Positions 24,174 to 33,220 of a stretch of DNA of 64,000 nucleotides are shown piece after piece. Made by a program: the position numbers and the translations under genes. The notes under the pieces were generated by a model. That model was not told the DNA's origin. It worked only from the letters and a program-made list of their open reading frames with translations, and ran no database searches. The stretch is from contig NZ_AULR01000001.1 of assembly GCF_000422385.1 (NCBI RefSeq), forward strand, positions 248,001-312,000, in the 5' to 3' direction. Numbering within the stretch: position 1 is the first letter of the stretch; the number at the start of each line of letters is the position of its first letter. This DNA comes from Microbacterium indicum DSM 19969. Its GTDB lineage: Bacteria; Actinomycetota; Actinomycetes; Actinomycetales; Microbacteriaceae.

Positions 24174-24803
24174 CTAGAGGCGGCCTCCGACAGACGAGAC
24201 CCGCGCGAGGATCTCCCCCGCGATCTCGTCGACGGGGAGGGTCGCGTCGACGACGAGGAAGCGCCCCGGCTCGGCCGCCGCGAGGGCGAGGAACGCGTCG
24301 CGCACCCGCGCGTGGAACTCGGCCTTCTCGGCCTCCATGCGGTCGAAGGGCTTATCGGCGGCGTCGAGTCGCGCGCGGGCGATCCGCGGGTCGATGTCGA
24401 GCAGGACCGTCACGTCGGGCAGCGCGCCGCCCGTCGCCCACAGGGACAGCTCGCGCACCTCGTCGGCGCCGAGGGAGCGCGCGGCCCCCTGGTACGCGAC
24501 GGACGAGTCGAGGTAGCGATCCTGGATCACCGTCTCTCCGCGCGCGAGCGCCGGCTCCACGAGCGTCTCGACGTGATGCGAGCGGTCGGCCGCGAACAGC
24601 AGCGCCTCGGCGCGGGGCGTGAGGCTGCCCCGCGAGTGCAGGACGATGTCGCGGATCCGCTGCCCGACCTCGGTGCCGCCGGGCTCGCGGGTGCGGACGA
24701 CGCTGTGCCCCGCGCCCTCGAGCGCGGCGCGCAGCAGCTCGGCCTGGGTGGTCTTGCCGGACCCGTCGCCGCCCTCGAAGGTGATCCAGAGCCCGCGCGA
24801 CAT
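24174..24803 (-). CDS. tmk: Thymidylate kinase (dTMP kinase)
   Basis: A 209-residue enzyme that phosphorylates dTMP to dTDP. The P-loop is FEGGDGSGKTTQ (residues 9-20), the DR(Y/H) motif is DRYLDSSVAYQGAAR (residues 95-109), and REPGGTEVGQRIR is the substrate-binding segment. The ATG overlaps the topA stop (ATGA). Length and motifs are normal. Confidence 0.96.
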   Translation of the reverse strand: MSRGLWITFEGGDGSGKTTQAELLRAALEGAGHSVVRTREPGGTEVGQRIRDIVLHSRGSLTPRAEALLFAADRSHHVETLVEPALARGETVIQDRYLDSSVAYQGAARSLGADEVRELSLWATGGALPDVTVLLDIDPRIARARLDAADKPFDRMEAEKAEFHARVRDAFLALAAAEPGRFLVVDATLPVDEIAGEILARVSSVGGRL

Positions 24804-27634
24804 CAGCTCTCGCCGGCGGCCTCGCGAGCCGCCTTGTTCGCGGCACGGGTCGCCGCGGCCTTCTTCGCGGCCTCGGAGCGCGACGCCGACACGGGCTTCT
24901 TGGCCGCCGTCGTCTTCTTGGCGGGAGCCTTCTTGGCCGGAGCCTTCTTGGCCGGAGCCTTCTTGGCGGGGGTGCGCTTCTTGGCGGGGCCCTTCGCGCG
25001 CTTATCGGCGAGCAGCTGGACAGCGCGCTCGAAGTCGACGTCTGCCGCGACCTCGGCGCGCGGGATCGTCGCGTTGATCTCGCCGTCGGTCACGTAGGCG
25101 CCGAAGCGGCCGTCCTTGATCGTGATGTTCTTGCCGCTCGCGGGATCGGCCTTCTCGAAGTCCTTGAGGGCCGACGCCGCGCGGCGCCCGCCGTACTTGG
25201 GCTTGGCGTAGACCTCGAGCGCCTCGGCGAGGGTGATGTCGAAGATCTGCTGCTCGCTCTCGAGCGAGCGCGAGTCGGCGCCCTTCTTGAGGTACGGGCC
25301 GTAGCGGCCGTTCTGCGCCGTGATGACCTCGTCGGTCTGCGGATCCGTCCCCACCTCGCGGGGCAGGTTCAGGAGCTGCAGCGCCGTGTCGAGCTCGATC
25401 GTCTCGGGCGACATGCTCTTGAAGAGCGACGCACGGCGCGGCTTGGGGGCCGCGGCCTTCTTCGTCGTCTTCTTCTTGGGCGCCTCGACGACCTCGCCGG
25501 TCTGCGGATCCACCTGCTCGGGATCCTCGGGCTCGGTCTCCTCGAGATAGGGGCCGAAGCGACCGTCCTTGACGACGACGACGCGGCCGTTCTCGGGGTT
25601 CTCCCCCAGCACGCGGTTGCCGGCGACGGGGGCGTCGACGAGCTCCTGCACCTTGGCCGGGGTCAGCTCGTCGGGCGCGAGCTCCTCGGGCACGTTGATG
25701 CGGCGCGGATCGGCGTCGGGCTTCTCGGGGTCGGTGACCTCGAGGTAGGGGCCGTACTTGCCGAAGCGGAGCGTCGCGGTGTCGGTGATCCGGGTCGCGT
25801 TGAGCTCGCGCGCGTCGATCTCGCCGAGGTCGTCGACGATGTTGCGCAGGCCGGGGTGGCCGTCGCCGCCGAAGTAGAACTGCTTGAGCCAGTGCGAGCG
25901 GTTCTCCTCGCCGCGCGCGATGCGGTCGAGGTCCTCCTCGAGCGCCGCCGTGAAGTCGTAGTCGACGAGCTCGCCGAAGTGCTGCTCGAGCAGGCGGATG
26001 ACGCTGAACGACAGCCACGTGGGGACGAGCGCCTGGCCGCGCTTGACGACGTAGCCGCGGTCGAGGATCACGCCGATGATGCTCGCGAACGTCGAGGGGC
26101 GGCCGATGCCGCGCTCCTCGAGCGCCTTGACGAGGCTCGCCTCGGTGTATCGGGGCTTCGGCGAGGTCGTGTGGCCCTTCGCCTCGGAGCCCGCGACGCC
26201 CAGGACGTCGCCCTGCGCGACCTGCGGGAGGCGCTGGTCGTCGGGGTCGTCTCCGCCGTTGCGCTTCTCGTCGGATCCCTCTTCGTAGGCCTCGAGGAAG
26301 CCCTTGAACGTGTAGACGGTGCCCGAGGCGGTGAACTCGAGCTTGCGGCCCGCAGCCTCGGCGCCGAGCGTGATCGTCGTCGTCTCGAGCTTCGCGTCGG
26401 ACATCTGGCTCGCGATCGTGCGCTTCCAGATCATCTCGTACAGGCGCTGCTCGTCGCGACCCAGCTGGCCCGCGACCTCCTTGGGCGTGCGGAAGACCTC
26501 GCCCGAGGGGCGGATCGCCTCGTGCGCCTCCTGCGCGTTCTTCGACTTCGACGCGTAGTAGCGCGGCTTCGCGGGGATCGCCGCGTCGCCGTAGAGCGCG
26601 ACGGCCTGCGCGCGCGCCGCCTGGATCGCCTGCGACGAGAGGTTCGTCGAGTCGGTGCGCATATAGGTGATGTAGCCGCGCTCGTAGAGGCTCTGCGCGA
26701 CCGACATCGTGGTCTTGGCCGTCATGCCGAGCTTGCGGCCGGCCTCCTGCTGCAGCGTCGACGTCGTGAAGGGGCCCGACGGACGGCGGGTGCCCGGCTT
26801 GGCCTCGACCCTGAGCACCGTCGCCTCGCCCGACTCGTCGATCGCGAGGGCAAGGGCGGTCGCGCCCTCCTCATCGAGCACGACGACGGCCTTCGTGAGC
26901 TGGCCCTTGTCGTCGAAGTCGCGGCCCGTCGCGAGCGGCGCGCCGTCGACGCGCACGAGGCGGATCGCGAACGCGTCCTGCGTGCGCGACGCGACCGACG
27001 CGATCGACCAGTAGTCGGCCGAGACGAACGCCATGCGCTCGCGCTCGCGCTCGACGACCATGCGGGTCGCGGCGGACTGCACGCGGCCCGCGCTGAGCGC
27101 CTGGCCCGAGGCGCCGGATCCGACCTTGCGCCAGAGAACGGGCGACACGTCCCAGCCGTAGAGGCGGTCGAGGACGCGGCGGGTCTCCTGCGCGTCGACG
27201 AGCGAGGTGTCGAGCTCGCGGGTCTCGCCGACGGCCTTCTGGATCGCGTCCTTCGTGATCTCGTGGAAGACCATGCGCTTGACGGGGACCTTGGGCTTGA
27301 GCGTCTCGAGGAGATGCCACGCGATGGCCTCGCCCTCGCGGTCCTCATCGGTCGCGAGCAGGAGTTCGCTCGCCCCCTTGAGCGCCCGCTTGAGCTCGGT
27401 GACGGTCTTGGTCTTGCGGTCGCTGACGACGTAGTAGGGCTGGAAGCCGCCGCCGATGTCGATCGAGTAACGACCGTACTTCTCGCGGTCCTTCTCGGGG
27501 ATGTCGCGCTTGTCGGCCAGATCGCGAATGTGGCCCACCGAGCTCAGCACCTCGTAGCCGTCGCCCAGATAGCCCTGGATGGAGCGCATCTTCGTGGGCG
27601 ACTCGACGATGACGAGCTTCTTACCGTCTGCCAA
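24803..27634 (-). CDS. topA: DNA topoisomerase I
   Basis: A 943-residue type IA topoisomerase that relaxes negative supercoils. A TTG start at 27634 gives LADGKKLVIVESPTKMRSIQ (Toprim domain, with the acidic ATDEDREGEAIAWH triad). The central part carries the active-site Tyr region GYITYMRTDSTNLS. The C-terminal part has repeated zinc-free topo-C modules (GRFGPYLEE, GRYGPYLKKG, GRFGAYVTDG) and a Lys/Ala/Pro-rich tail of KKAPAKKAP repeats, typical of actinobacterial TopA. The TTG is chosen because the family begins MADGKKLVIVES and GGAAGGA precedes it. A much longer frame reaching 28738 covers the neighbouring genes and is rejected. Confidence 0.95.
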   Translation of the reverse strand: MADGKKLVIVESPTKMRSIQGYLGDGYEVLSSVGHIRDLADKRDIPEKDREKYGRYSIDIGGGFQPYYVVSDRKTKTVTELKRALKGASELLLATDEDREGEAIAWHLLETLKPKVPVKRMVFHEITKDAIQKAVGETRELDTSLVDAQETRRVLDRLYGWDVSPVLWRKVGSGASGQALSAGRVQSAATRMVVERERERMAFVSADYWSIASVASRTQDAFAIRLVRVDGAPLATGRDFDDKGQLTKAVVVLDEEGATALALAIDESGEATVLRVEAKPGTRRPSGPFTTSTLQQEAGRKLGMTAKTTMSVAQSLYERGYITYMRTDSTNLSSQAIQAARAQAVALYGDAAIPAKPRYYASKSKNAQEAHEAIRPSGEVFRTPKEVAGQLGRDEQRLYEMIWKRTIASQMSDAKLETTTITLGAEAAGRKLEFTASGTVYTFKGFLEAYEEGSDEKRNGGDDPDDQRLPQVAQGDVLGVAGSEAKGHTTSPKPRYTEASLVKALEERGIGRPSTFASIIGVILDRGYVVKRGQALVPTWLSFSVIRLLEQHFGELVDYDFTAALEEDLDRIARGEENRSHWLKQFYFGGDGHPGLRNIVDDLGEIDARELNATRITDTATLRFGKYGPYLEVTDPEKPDADPRRINVPEELAPDELTPAKVQELVDAPVAGNRVLGENPENGRVVVVKDGRFGPYLEETEPEDPEQVDPQTGEVVEAPKKKTTKKAAAPKPRRASLFKSMSPETIELDTALQLLNLPREVGTDPQTDEVITAQNGRYGPYLKKGADSRSLESEQQIFDITLAEALEVYAKPKYGGRRAASALKDFEKADPASGKNITIKDGRFGAYVTDGEINATIPRAEVAADVDFERAVQLLADKRAKGPAKKRTPAKKAPAKKAPAKKAPAKKTTAAKKPVSASRSEAAKKAAATRAANKAAREAAGES

Positions 27635-27690
27635 GGGGAGTCCTTCCGTCGCCCGCAACCCTACACATCCGCGGCGAGAGGCCGGCTCAG

Positions 27691-28494
27691 TCATCCGGCT
27701 TCGCACCCGTTCGCCACCGTGTGGCCGGCGTACACGGGGAGGACGCAGTAGTCGACGCCGCGCGAGCGCATGAACGTCAGCGGATCGACGTGCACCCCGT
27801 CGACGACGACGCCCAGGTGCAGGTGGGTGCCCGTCGACCGGCCCGTGGATCCCATGCCGCCGATCGTCTGGCCGGCCTCGACCGCGTCGCCGACCCGCAC
27901 GTCGACCCGCGCGAGGTGCAGGTACTCGGTCGCGACCCCGTCGCCGTGGTCGATCGCGACGTTCATCCCCCGGGCGCTCGCGTCGACCGTCACGGCCGCG
28001 GTGACGGTGCCGGCGGCCGCGGCGGCGATCGGCGTGAGCGCGTGCGGCGCAGACAGGTCGATGCCCTCGTGGGCGTACGCGTACCCCGTGATCGACGCGT
28101 CGCGGGCGCCGAAGAAGTCGGCCAGGAGCAGGCCCGGCGCGCCGAGGTCGACGGCCGGCGACCACGCGCCGGCTGCGGGCGAGCCGGGGCCGGCGCGTGA
28201 GGTGACGGACACCGGCCATGCTCCGTGCGCGCCCGCCGCGGTCACGACGACCTCGAGGCCGTCGACCTCGCACGACGAGGTCGACGCGGCCTGAGCCTCG
28301 GCGACCTCGGCCGCGCGCGAGCACGGGTCTCCCGTCGCGAAGCCCGAGAGCGCGTCGGCCGCGGCGAGCGCCGCCGCGTCGGCGACGCCGCTGACCCGCT
28401 GGGCCTCGACGGCCGCTCCCCCGACGGCGACGAGCCCGACCGCGAGCGTCGCCGTCGCCGCGGCTGTGAGGGCGGTGAAGGCGGCGGCGCCCAT
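27691..28494 (-). CDS. TadE-like protein fused to an M23 (LytM-type) peptidase domain
   Basis: A 267-residue single frame. Residues about 1-95 look like the Rv3655c/TIGR03816 TadE-like family: an N-terminal membrane helix (LTAAATATLAVGLVAVGGAA), then QRVSGVADAAALAAADAL and DPCSRAAEVA...SCEVDG. Residues about 125-245 are an M23 peptidase fold with HEGIDLSAPHAL (HxxxD), AIDHGDGVATEYLHLARVDV and TGTHLHLGVVVDGVHVDP (HxH), so the zinc ligands look intact. The protein would sit in or outside the membrane with the peptidase domain toward peptidoglycan. The ATG overlaps the TadE stop by one base. It is the last gene of the tad operon. Confidence 0.85.
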   Translation of the reverse strand: MGAAAFTALTAAATATLAVGLVAVGGAAVEAQRVSGVADAAALAAADALSGFATGDPCSRAAEVAEAQAASTSSCEVDGLEVVVTAAGAHGAWPVSVTSRAGPGSPAAGAWSPAVDLGAPGLLLADFFGARDASITGYAYAHEGIDLSAPHALTPIAAAAAGTVTAAVTVDASARGMNVAIDHGDGVATEYLHLARVDVRVGDAVEAGQTIGGMGSTGRSTGTHLHLGVVVDGVHVDPLTFMRSRGVDYCVLPVYAGHTVANGCEAG

Positions 28495-28835
28495 CAGAGG
28501 CCGCCTGCGAGCGCGCAGCTGCGCGCCTCGAGCGCGATGGAGAACGGGCCGAACGCCGCGTCGCGCTGCGCCGTGACGCAGACGAGCTCGCCGCTCTCGT
28601 CGAGCGACGCGCTCGCGCCGCCGACGGCCGTCGAGACGACCGACGACACGCGATCCGGCTCCCCGCGGGCGGCGAGCCGCGCGGCGTCGGCCGCCGCGTC
28701 CTGCAGCCGCACCTGGGTCGACGCGGCCGCCAGCGCACCGACGCCGAGGGCGACGACGATGACGGCGGCGGGCAGGGCGACCGCGAACTCCGCCGAGGCG
28801 GATCCGCGGTCTCCCGCCAGGGGAAGCCGGATCAC
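28494..28835 (-). CDS. TadE family pseudopilin-like protein
   Basis: A 113-residue protein. The motif GSASAEFAVALPAAVIVVAL (about residues 11-30) is the conserved TadE start, with Glu followed by a membrane helix. QVRLQDAAADAARLAARGE then continues the helix. The GTG at 28835 overlaps the DUF4244 stop (GTGA). It belongs to the tad/Flp-type locus and is likely an export-machinery or pilus component of the cell envelope. Confidence 0.85.
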   Translation of the reverse strand: MIRLPLAGDRGSASAEFAVALPAAVIVVALGVGALAAASTQVRLQDAAADAARLAARGEPDRVSSVVSTAVGGASASLDESGELVCVTAQRDAAFGPFSIALEARSCALAGGL

Positions 28836-29008
28836 GGAACCTGCAGCGCCTGCTCGACGATGCCCTGCAGCAGCGACTGCACGGCGCCGGATCGCATCAC
28901 GGCGACGAGGACGCCGGCGATGGCCACGGCGGCCATCGTCACGATCGCGTACTCGGCGGTCGATGCTCCCTCGTCGTCTCGCCAGAGATCCCGGGTGTGA
29001 TCGGTCAT
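28832..29008 (-). CDS. DUF4244 Flp pilin-like protein
   Basis: A 58-residue protein from the ATG at 29008, preceded by AGAGGAG. The sequence DDEGASTAEYAIVTMAAVAI is the hallmark of Flp-type minor pilins (G-x3-AEY-AIVT followed by a membrane helix). This is probably the pilin subunit processed and assembled by the tad machinery encoded upstream. The gene is easily missed because of its size. Confidence 0.9.
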   Translation of the reverse strand: MTDHTRDLWRDDEGASTAEYAIVTMAAVAIAGVLVAVMRSGAVQSLLQGIVEQALQVP

Positions 29009-29038
29009 GGTGACTCCTCTCTTATAGGGGTGTGTTCT

Positions 29039-29971
29039 TCAGGGGCCCGCCGGTGCGGCGAACGCGGGGATCGGCGTCGAGGTCAGCACGCTCAGGAGCA
29101 GCGGCGCGACGCCGAGGAGCAGGAAGGCCGGGAGCGTGCAGACGGCCATGGGGAGGAGGAGCCGCGTGCCGAGCTTCGCGCCGCGCGTGCGGCCGTCGGT
29201 GCGTGCGCGGTGCCGCGCGTGCGCGGCCGAGGCCCGCAGCAGCTCGACGGCGGGCACGCCGGCGGCGCGCGACAGGTCGAGGACGCGCTGCGACTCCCCC
29301 GTCGTGCGGGAGGCCGCGCCCGACCACTCGGCGCAGGCCGCGAGGACCTCGCGGGCGCGGCGGATCGAGACGCCTCCCGAGAGGGCGACCGCGAGAAGCT
29401 CCTCGTGCATGCCCGGCGTTCCCGGGGCGGGCTGCGCCGCGCGCACGAGCCGACGGGTCCACGCGCGAGCCGCGAGGGTGAGGCCGAGGCCCCCGACGAG
29501 GCAGGCGATGCCGACGGGCGTCGTGAAGAGGACGCCGAGCGGATCCATCCCCAGGCCCACCCCGACGACGACGCCGAGGAGCGGCAGCCACATCATGAGC
29601 CGCGCCGACGCGAGGGGCTCGGCGAGCGCGACGGCGACGTCGTCGCGCAGCTCTCCCGCATCGCGCAGCGAAGCGGCGACCGACCGGAGCGTGTCGGCGA
29701 GGGGCGCGCCGACCGTCTCGGCGACCGCCCACGCCGCCGCGACATCGCCCCAGGCCGCCTCTCCCGCATCGCTCTCGCGGGCGATCGCCTCGACGAGCGT
29801 CGCTCCGCCGTCCTGGCGCTCCGCGACCCGCACGGCGACGGCGTCGCCGGTCCCCGCGAGATGCCGCCACGCCGCGGCGGGGCTCGCGCCGCCCTGCAGC
29901 AGGACGGCGAGCGGCAGCACGGTGCCCGCCGGATCCCCGGCCTCGGCCGGCCCCTGCGTCAGGCCTCCCAC
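29039..29971 (-). CDS. Type II secretion F (TadB/TadC-type) membrane protein
   Basis: A 310-residue protein. The GTG at 29971 overlaps the end of tadA by 13 bases. Two T2SSF-like halves can be seen. The first (about residues 10-145) is LPLAVLLQGGASPAAAWRHL ... ETVGAPLADTLRSVAASL followed by two membrane helices. The second (about 165-305) is EELLAVALSGGVSIRRAREV ... LGTRLLLPMAVCTLPAFLLL. This resembles TadB and TadC joined in one polypeptide. It would form the membrane platform of the pilus or secretion apparatus. A longer frame up to 31087 is an antisense-type shadow. Confidence 0.85.
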   Translation of the reverse strand: MGGLTQGPAEAGDPAGTVLPLAVLLQGGASPAAAWRHLAGTGDAVAVRVAERQDGGATLVEAIARESDAGEAAWGDVAAAWAVAETVGAPLADTLRSVAASLRDAGELRDDVAVALAEPLASARLMMWLPLLGVVVGVGLGMDPLGVLFTTPVGIACLVGGLGLTLAARAWTRRLVRAAQPAPGTPGMHEELLAVALSGGVSIRRAREVLAACAEWSGAASRTTGESQRVLDLSRAAGVPAVELLRASAAHARHRARTDGRTRGAKLGTRLLLPMAVCTLPAFLLLGVAPLLLSVLTSTPIPAFAAPAGP

Positions 29972-30978
29972 GGCCGCACCTCCTCGATCGCGAGGCGGCC
30001 GTCGGGGGCGCCGAGGGCGCCGACCGAGACGAGGCGGCGCACGCCGTCGGCGGAGCGCGCGAGGTGCAGCACGATGTCGAACGCGCTCGCCGCCTGGCGC
30101 GCCACGGCGTGGTCGTCCCACCCCGCGAGCGCGCCGAGCGCCTCGATGCGCGCGGGGACGTCGGCGAGGCCGTTCGCATGCAGGGTGCCGGCTCCCCCGT
30201 CGTGTCCCGTGTTGAGGGCCGTCAGGAGGTCGCGGATCTCCTCGCCACGGCACTCGCCGACGACGATCCGGTCGGGCCGCATGCGGAGCGACTCGCGCAC
30301 GAGCCGCGCGAGTCCGATCTCGCCCGCGCCCTCCTGGTTGGCCTGCCGCGCCTCGAGCGCGATGTGGTGCGGGTGGGCGAGGCGCAGCTCGGCGACGTCC
30401 TCGATCGTGACGATCCGCTCGCCGGGCGGCGCGGATCCGAGGAGCGCGGACAGCAGCGTCGTCTTCCCGCAGCCCGCGCCGCCCGTGACGAGCAGGTTCC
30501 GGCGCTCGCGCACGATGCGCCGCAGCCAGTCGCGCACCGCGGGCGCGAACGCCCCGCCGTCGCACAGGCCGTCGAGGTCGATGTCGGCGAGGCGGGGGAC
30601 GCGAATCGAGATCGCGGTTCCGCCCGTCGCGATGGGGGCGAGGGCGACGTGGACGCGCACCCCGCCCGGCAGCCGGACGTCGACGAGCGGCGTCTGGTCG
30701 TCGACGTGCCGCCCGCCGCGGCCGATGAGGTCGGTCGCGAGATCCCGCACCTCGCGCTCGGACGCCCGCCACCCCTCGACGCGCACGGCGCCCGCCCCGT
30801 GGTCGACGAAGAGCCCGTCCGATCCGTTGACGAAAAGGTCGGTGACGCGCGGATCCGCGACGTAGCGGGCGAGCGGGCCGAACGTCGCCTCCTCGTGCGG
30901 CGCGGCGGCGGCCGCCTCCGGGGTGCGGTGCGCGGCTGCCGCGCCGGGGCGAGGTGCGACGACGAAGGGAACGGGCAT
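29959..30978 (-). CDS. tadA: TadA family secretion ATPase
   Basis: A 339-residue hexameric ATPase of the type II/IV secretion (CpaF/TadA) group. The Walker A is GGAGCGKTTLLSALLGSAPP (near residue 175), followed by the Asp box VTIEDVAELRL, a His-rich box and RIVVGECRGEEIRDLL (Walker B). The N-terminal part has the family motif DPRVTDLFVNGSDGLFVDHG. It would power assembly of the Flp-like pilus encoded downstream. No ssd-type gene is found upstream; the next gene is the divergent acetyl-CoA synthetase. Confidence 0.93.
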   Translation of the reverse strand: MPVPFVVAPRPGAAAAHRTPEAAAAAPHEEATFGPLARYVADPRVTDLFVNGSDGLFVDHGAGAVRVEGWRASEREVRDLATDLIGRGGRHVDDQTPLVDVRLPGGVRVHVALAPIATGGTAISIRVPRLADIDLDGLCDGGAFAPAVRDWLRRIVRERRNLLVTGGAGCGKTTLLSALLGSAPPGERIVTIEDVAELRLAHPHHIALEARQANQEGAGEIGLARLVRESLRMRPDRIVVGECRGEEIRDLLTALNTGHDGGAGTLHANGLADVPARIEALGALAGWDDHAVARQAASAFDIVLHLARSADGVRRLVSVGALGAPDGRLAIEEVRPWEA

Positions 30979-31107
30979 GCGGGGAAGCTACGGAGATCAG
31001 CCCACCCCGCGCCCGCCTCGGGGGCCGGATCGTCAGATAACCCCGCCGGATCCGCGCCTGTGGACGCGCTGACCGCCTGTGTGACACGCCCGACCCCGGA
31101 TCGTGGG

Positions 31108-31113
31108 TAGTCT
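31108..31113 (+). promoter_or_regulatory. Candidate -10 box (TAGTCT) of the acetyl-CoA synthetase gene
   Basis: A TANNNT box about 50 bp before the start codon, with a good Shine-Dalgarno (CAGGGAG) between. No convincing -35 is visible. Confidence 0.35.
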
Positions 31114-31165
31114 GCTGTCGCGGTCACCGTGGACCGCACGCAACGTCGCACAGGGAGCATTCCTC

Positions 31166-33133
31166 ATGTCACAGTCGATTGACCACCTGCTCACCGAGAA
31201 CCGCCGCTTCGCGCCCTCGCCCGAGTTCGCAGCGAAGGCCGTCGCCGGCTCCGACCTCTACGACGCGGCGCGCGCCGACCGCCTGGCCTTCTGGGGCGAC
31301 CAGTCGCGCGAGCTGCTCCACTGGCACACTCCATTCACCGAGGTGCTCGACTGGTCGACGCCTCCGTTCGCGAAGTGGTTCCCGGACGGAGAGCTCAACG
31401 TCGCGTACAACTGCCTCGACCGCCACGTCGAGGAGGGGAACGGCGACCGCGTCGCGATCCACTTCGAGGGCGAGCCCGGCGACTCCCGCTCGGTGACCTA
31501 CGCCGAGCTCACCGACGAGGTCAAGCGGCTCGCCAACGTCCTGACGGATCTCGGCGTCGGACAGGGCGACCGCGTCGCGATCTACCTCCCGATGATCCCC
31601 GAGGCGATCGCGTCGCTGCTCGCCGTCGCGCGCCTCGGCGCGATCCACTCCGTCGTCTTCGGCGGCTTCAGCGCCGACAGCCTGCGCTCGAGGATCGACG
31701 ACGCGGGCGCCAAGGTCGTCATCACCGCCGACGGCGGGTACCGAAAGGGCCGCGCCTCGGCGCTCAAGCCCGCCGTGGATCAGGCGCTCTCCGACCGCGG
31801 CGAGGGCGTGCAGGCGACCGTCGAGAGCGTGCTCGTCGTGCGGCGCACGGGCCAGGACGTCGAGTGGCAGGACGGCCGCGACGTCTGGTACCACGACGTC
31901 GTTCCGCAGGCCGCCGCCGAGCATGAGGCGCAGCCGTTCCCCGCCGAGAACCCGCTCTTCATCCTCTACACCTCGGGCACGACGGGGAAGCCGAAGGGGA
32001 TCCTGCACACGTCGGGCGGATACCTCACGCAGGCCGCGTTCACGCACCGCAACGTCTTCGACCTGCACCCCGAGACCGACGTCTACTGGTGCACGGCCGA
32101 CATCGGATGGATCACGGGCCACAGCTACGTGACCTACGGCCCCCTCGCGAACGGCGCGACGCAGGTCCTCTACGAGGGGACCCCGGAGTTCCCCGAGCCG
32201 GGCCGCTGGTGGGACGTCGCCGAGAAGTACGGCGTCACGATCCTCTACACCGCGCCGACCGCCGTGCGCAGCTTCATGAAGCAGGGCCGCGAGATCGTGC
32301 AGAAGCGGGACCTGTCGAAGATCCGCCTGCTCGGGTCGGTGGGCGAGCCCATCAACCCCGAGGCGTGGATGTGGTTCCGAGAGGTCGTCGGCGGCGACGT
32401 CGCCCCGATCGTCGACACGTGGTGGCAGACCGAGACGGGCGCGATCATGATCTCGGCGCTGCCCGGGGTGACGGAGACGAAACCCGGATCCGCTCAGGTC
32501 CCGCTGCCGGGGGTCGCGATCGACGTCGTCGACGAGAAGGGCGAGTCGGTCGGCAACGACGCGGGCGGGCTGCTCGTCGTGACGGAGCCGTGGCCGAGCA
32601 TGCTGCGCGGTATCTGGGGCGACCCCGAGCGCTTCGTCGACACGTACTGGAAGATGTTCGCCGACAAGGGCTACTACTTCGCGGGCGACGGCGCAAGGCG
32701 CGACGAAGACGGCGACATCTGGCTGCTGGGCCGGGTCGACGACGTCATGAACGTGTCGGGGCACCGCCTGTCGACGGCCGAGATCGAGTCGTCGCTCGTG
32801 GCGCACGCCGCGACGGCGGAAGCGGCGGTCGTCGGCGCGAGCGACGAGACGACGGGCCAGGCGGTCGTGGCGTTCGTGATCCTCAAGGAGAGCTTCCTCA
32901 AGAGCAACACGGCCGACGGCCTCGCGACCGAGCTGCGGCAGTGGGTCGGCCAGCAGATCGGCCCGATCGCCCGCCCGCGCGACGTCTACATCGTCGGCGA
33001 GCTGCCCAAGACCCGCTCGGGAAAGATCATGCGGCGCCTGCTGCGCGACGTCGCGGAGGGCCGCGAGGTCGGCGACACGCAGACCCTCGCCGACACCGCC
33101 GTCATGAGCGTCATCACGGCCCAGGTCCGCTGA
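31166..33133 (+). CDS. acs: Acetyl-CoA synthetase
   Basis: A 655-residue AMP-forming acyl-CoA ligase that activates acetate. The ATG at 31166 follows CAGGGAG. Key motifs are YTSGTTGKPKGI (near residue 268), WCTADIGWITGHSYVTYGPL, DTWWQTETG, the DVMNVSGHRLSTAEIE hinge and the catalytic Lys in PKTRSGKIMRR (near 614), which is also the usual acetylation site. Length and motifs are standard. A second, more diverged acs-like gene lies at 45431. It ends at a remarkable 65-bp palindrome. Confidence 0.95.
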   Translation: MSQSIDHLLTENRRFAPSPEFAAKAVAGSDLYDAARADRLAFWGDQSRELLHWHTPFTEVLDWSTPPFAKWFPDGELNVAYNCLDRHVEEGNGDRVAIHFEGEPGDSRSVTYAELTDEVKRLANVLTDLGVGQGDRVAIYLPMIPEAIASLLAVARLGAIHSVVFGGFSADSLRSRIDDAGAKVVITADGGYRKGRASALKPAVDQALSDRGEGVQATVESVLVVRRTGQDVEWQDGRDVWYHDVVPQAAAEHEAQPFPAENPLFILYTSGTTGKPKGILHTSGGYLTQAAFTHRNVFDLHPETDVYWCTADIGWITGHSYVTYGPLANGATQVLYEGTPEFPEPGRWWDVAEKYGVTILYTAPTAVRSFMKQGREIVQKRDLSKIRLLGSVGEPINPEAWMWFREVVGGDVAPIVDTWWQTETGAIMISALPGVTETKPGSAQVPLPGVAIDVVDEKGESVGNDAGGLLVVTEPWPSMLRGIWGDPERFVDTYWKMFADKGYYFAGDGARRDEDGDIWLLGRVDDVMNVSGHRLSTAEIESSLVAHAATAEAAVVGASDETTGQAVVAFVILKESFLKSNTADGLATELRQWVGQQIGPIARPRDVYIVGELPKTRSGKIMRRLLRDVAEGREVGDTQTLADTAVMSVITAQVR

Positions 33134-33142
33134 ACTGACCGC

Positions 33143-33207
33143 AACTCTCCTTTTCTCCGTGTTTTCCCCACGCCTGGCGTGGGGAAAACACGGAGAAAAG
33201 GAGAGTT
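33143..33207. terminator. 65-bp near-perfect palindrome between acs and ridA
   Basis: Two perfectly complementary 32-base arms (AACTCTCCTTTTCTCCGTGT... and its complement) around a single T. It lies 9 bp after the acs stop and 13 bp before the end of the leftward RidA gene, so it would fold into the same long hairpin in transcripts from either side. Runs of T and A occur inside the arms, not after them. Confidence 0.85.
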
Positions 33208-33220
33208 CGGGTCGGTGAGG

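Noticed and set aside
24890-24985. Repeated GCCTTCTTGGC units
   Set aside because: They encode the Lys/Ala/Pro tail of topoisomerase I, a normal feature of actinobacterial TopA.
24803-28738. A 1311-residue topoisomerase with a long N-terminal extension
   Set aside because: The extension overlaps the TadE-M23 and TadE genes out of frame and is Arg-rich noise; the TTG at 27634 gives the conserved family N-terminus.
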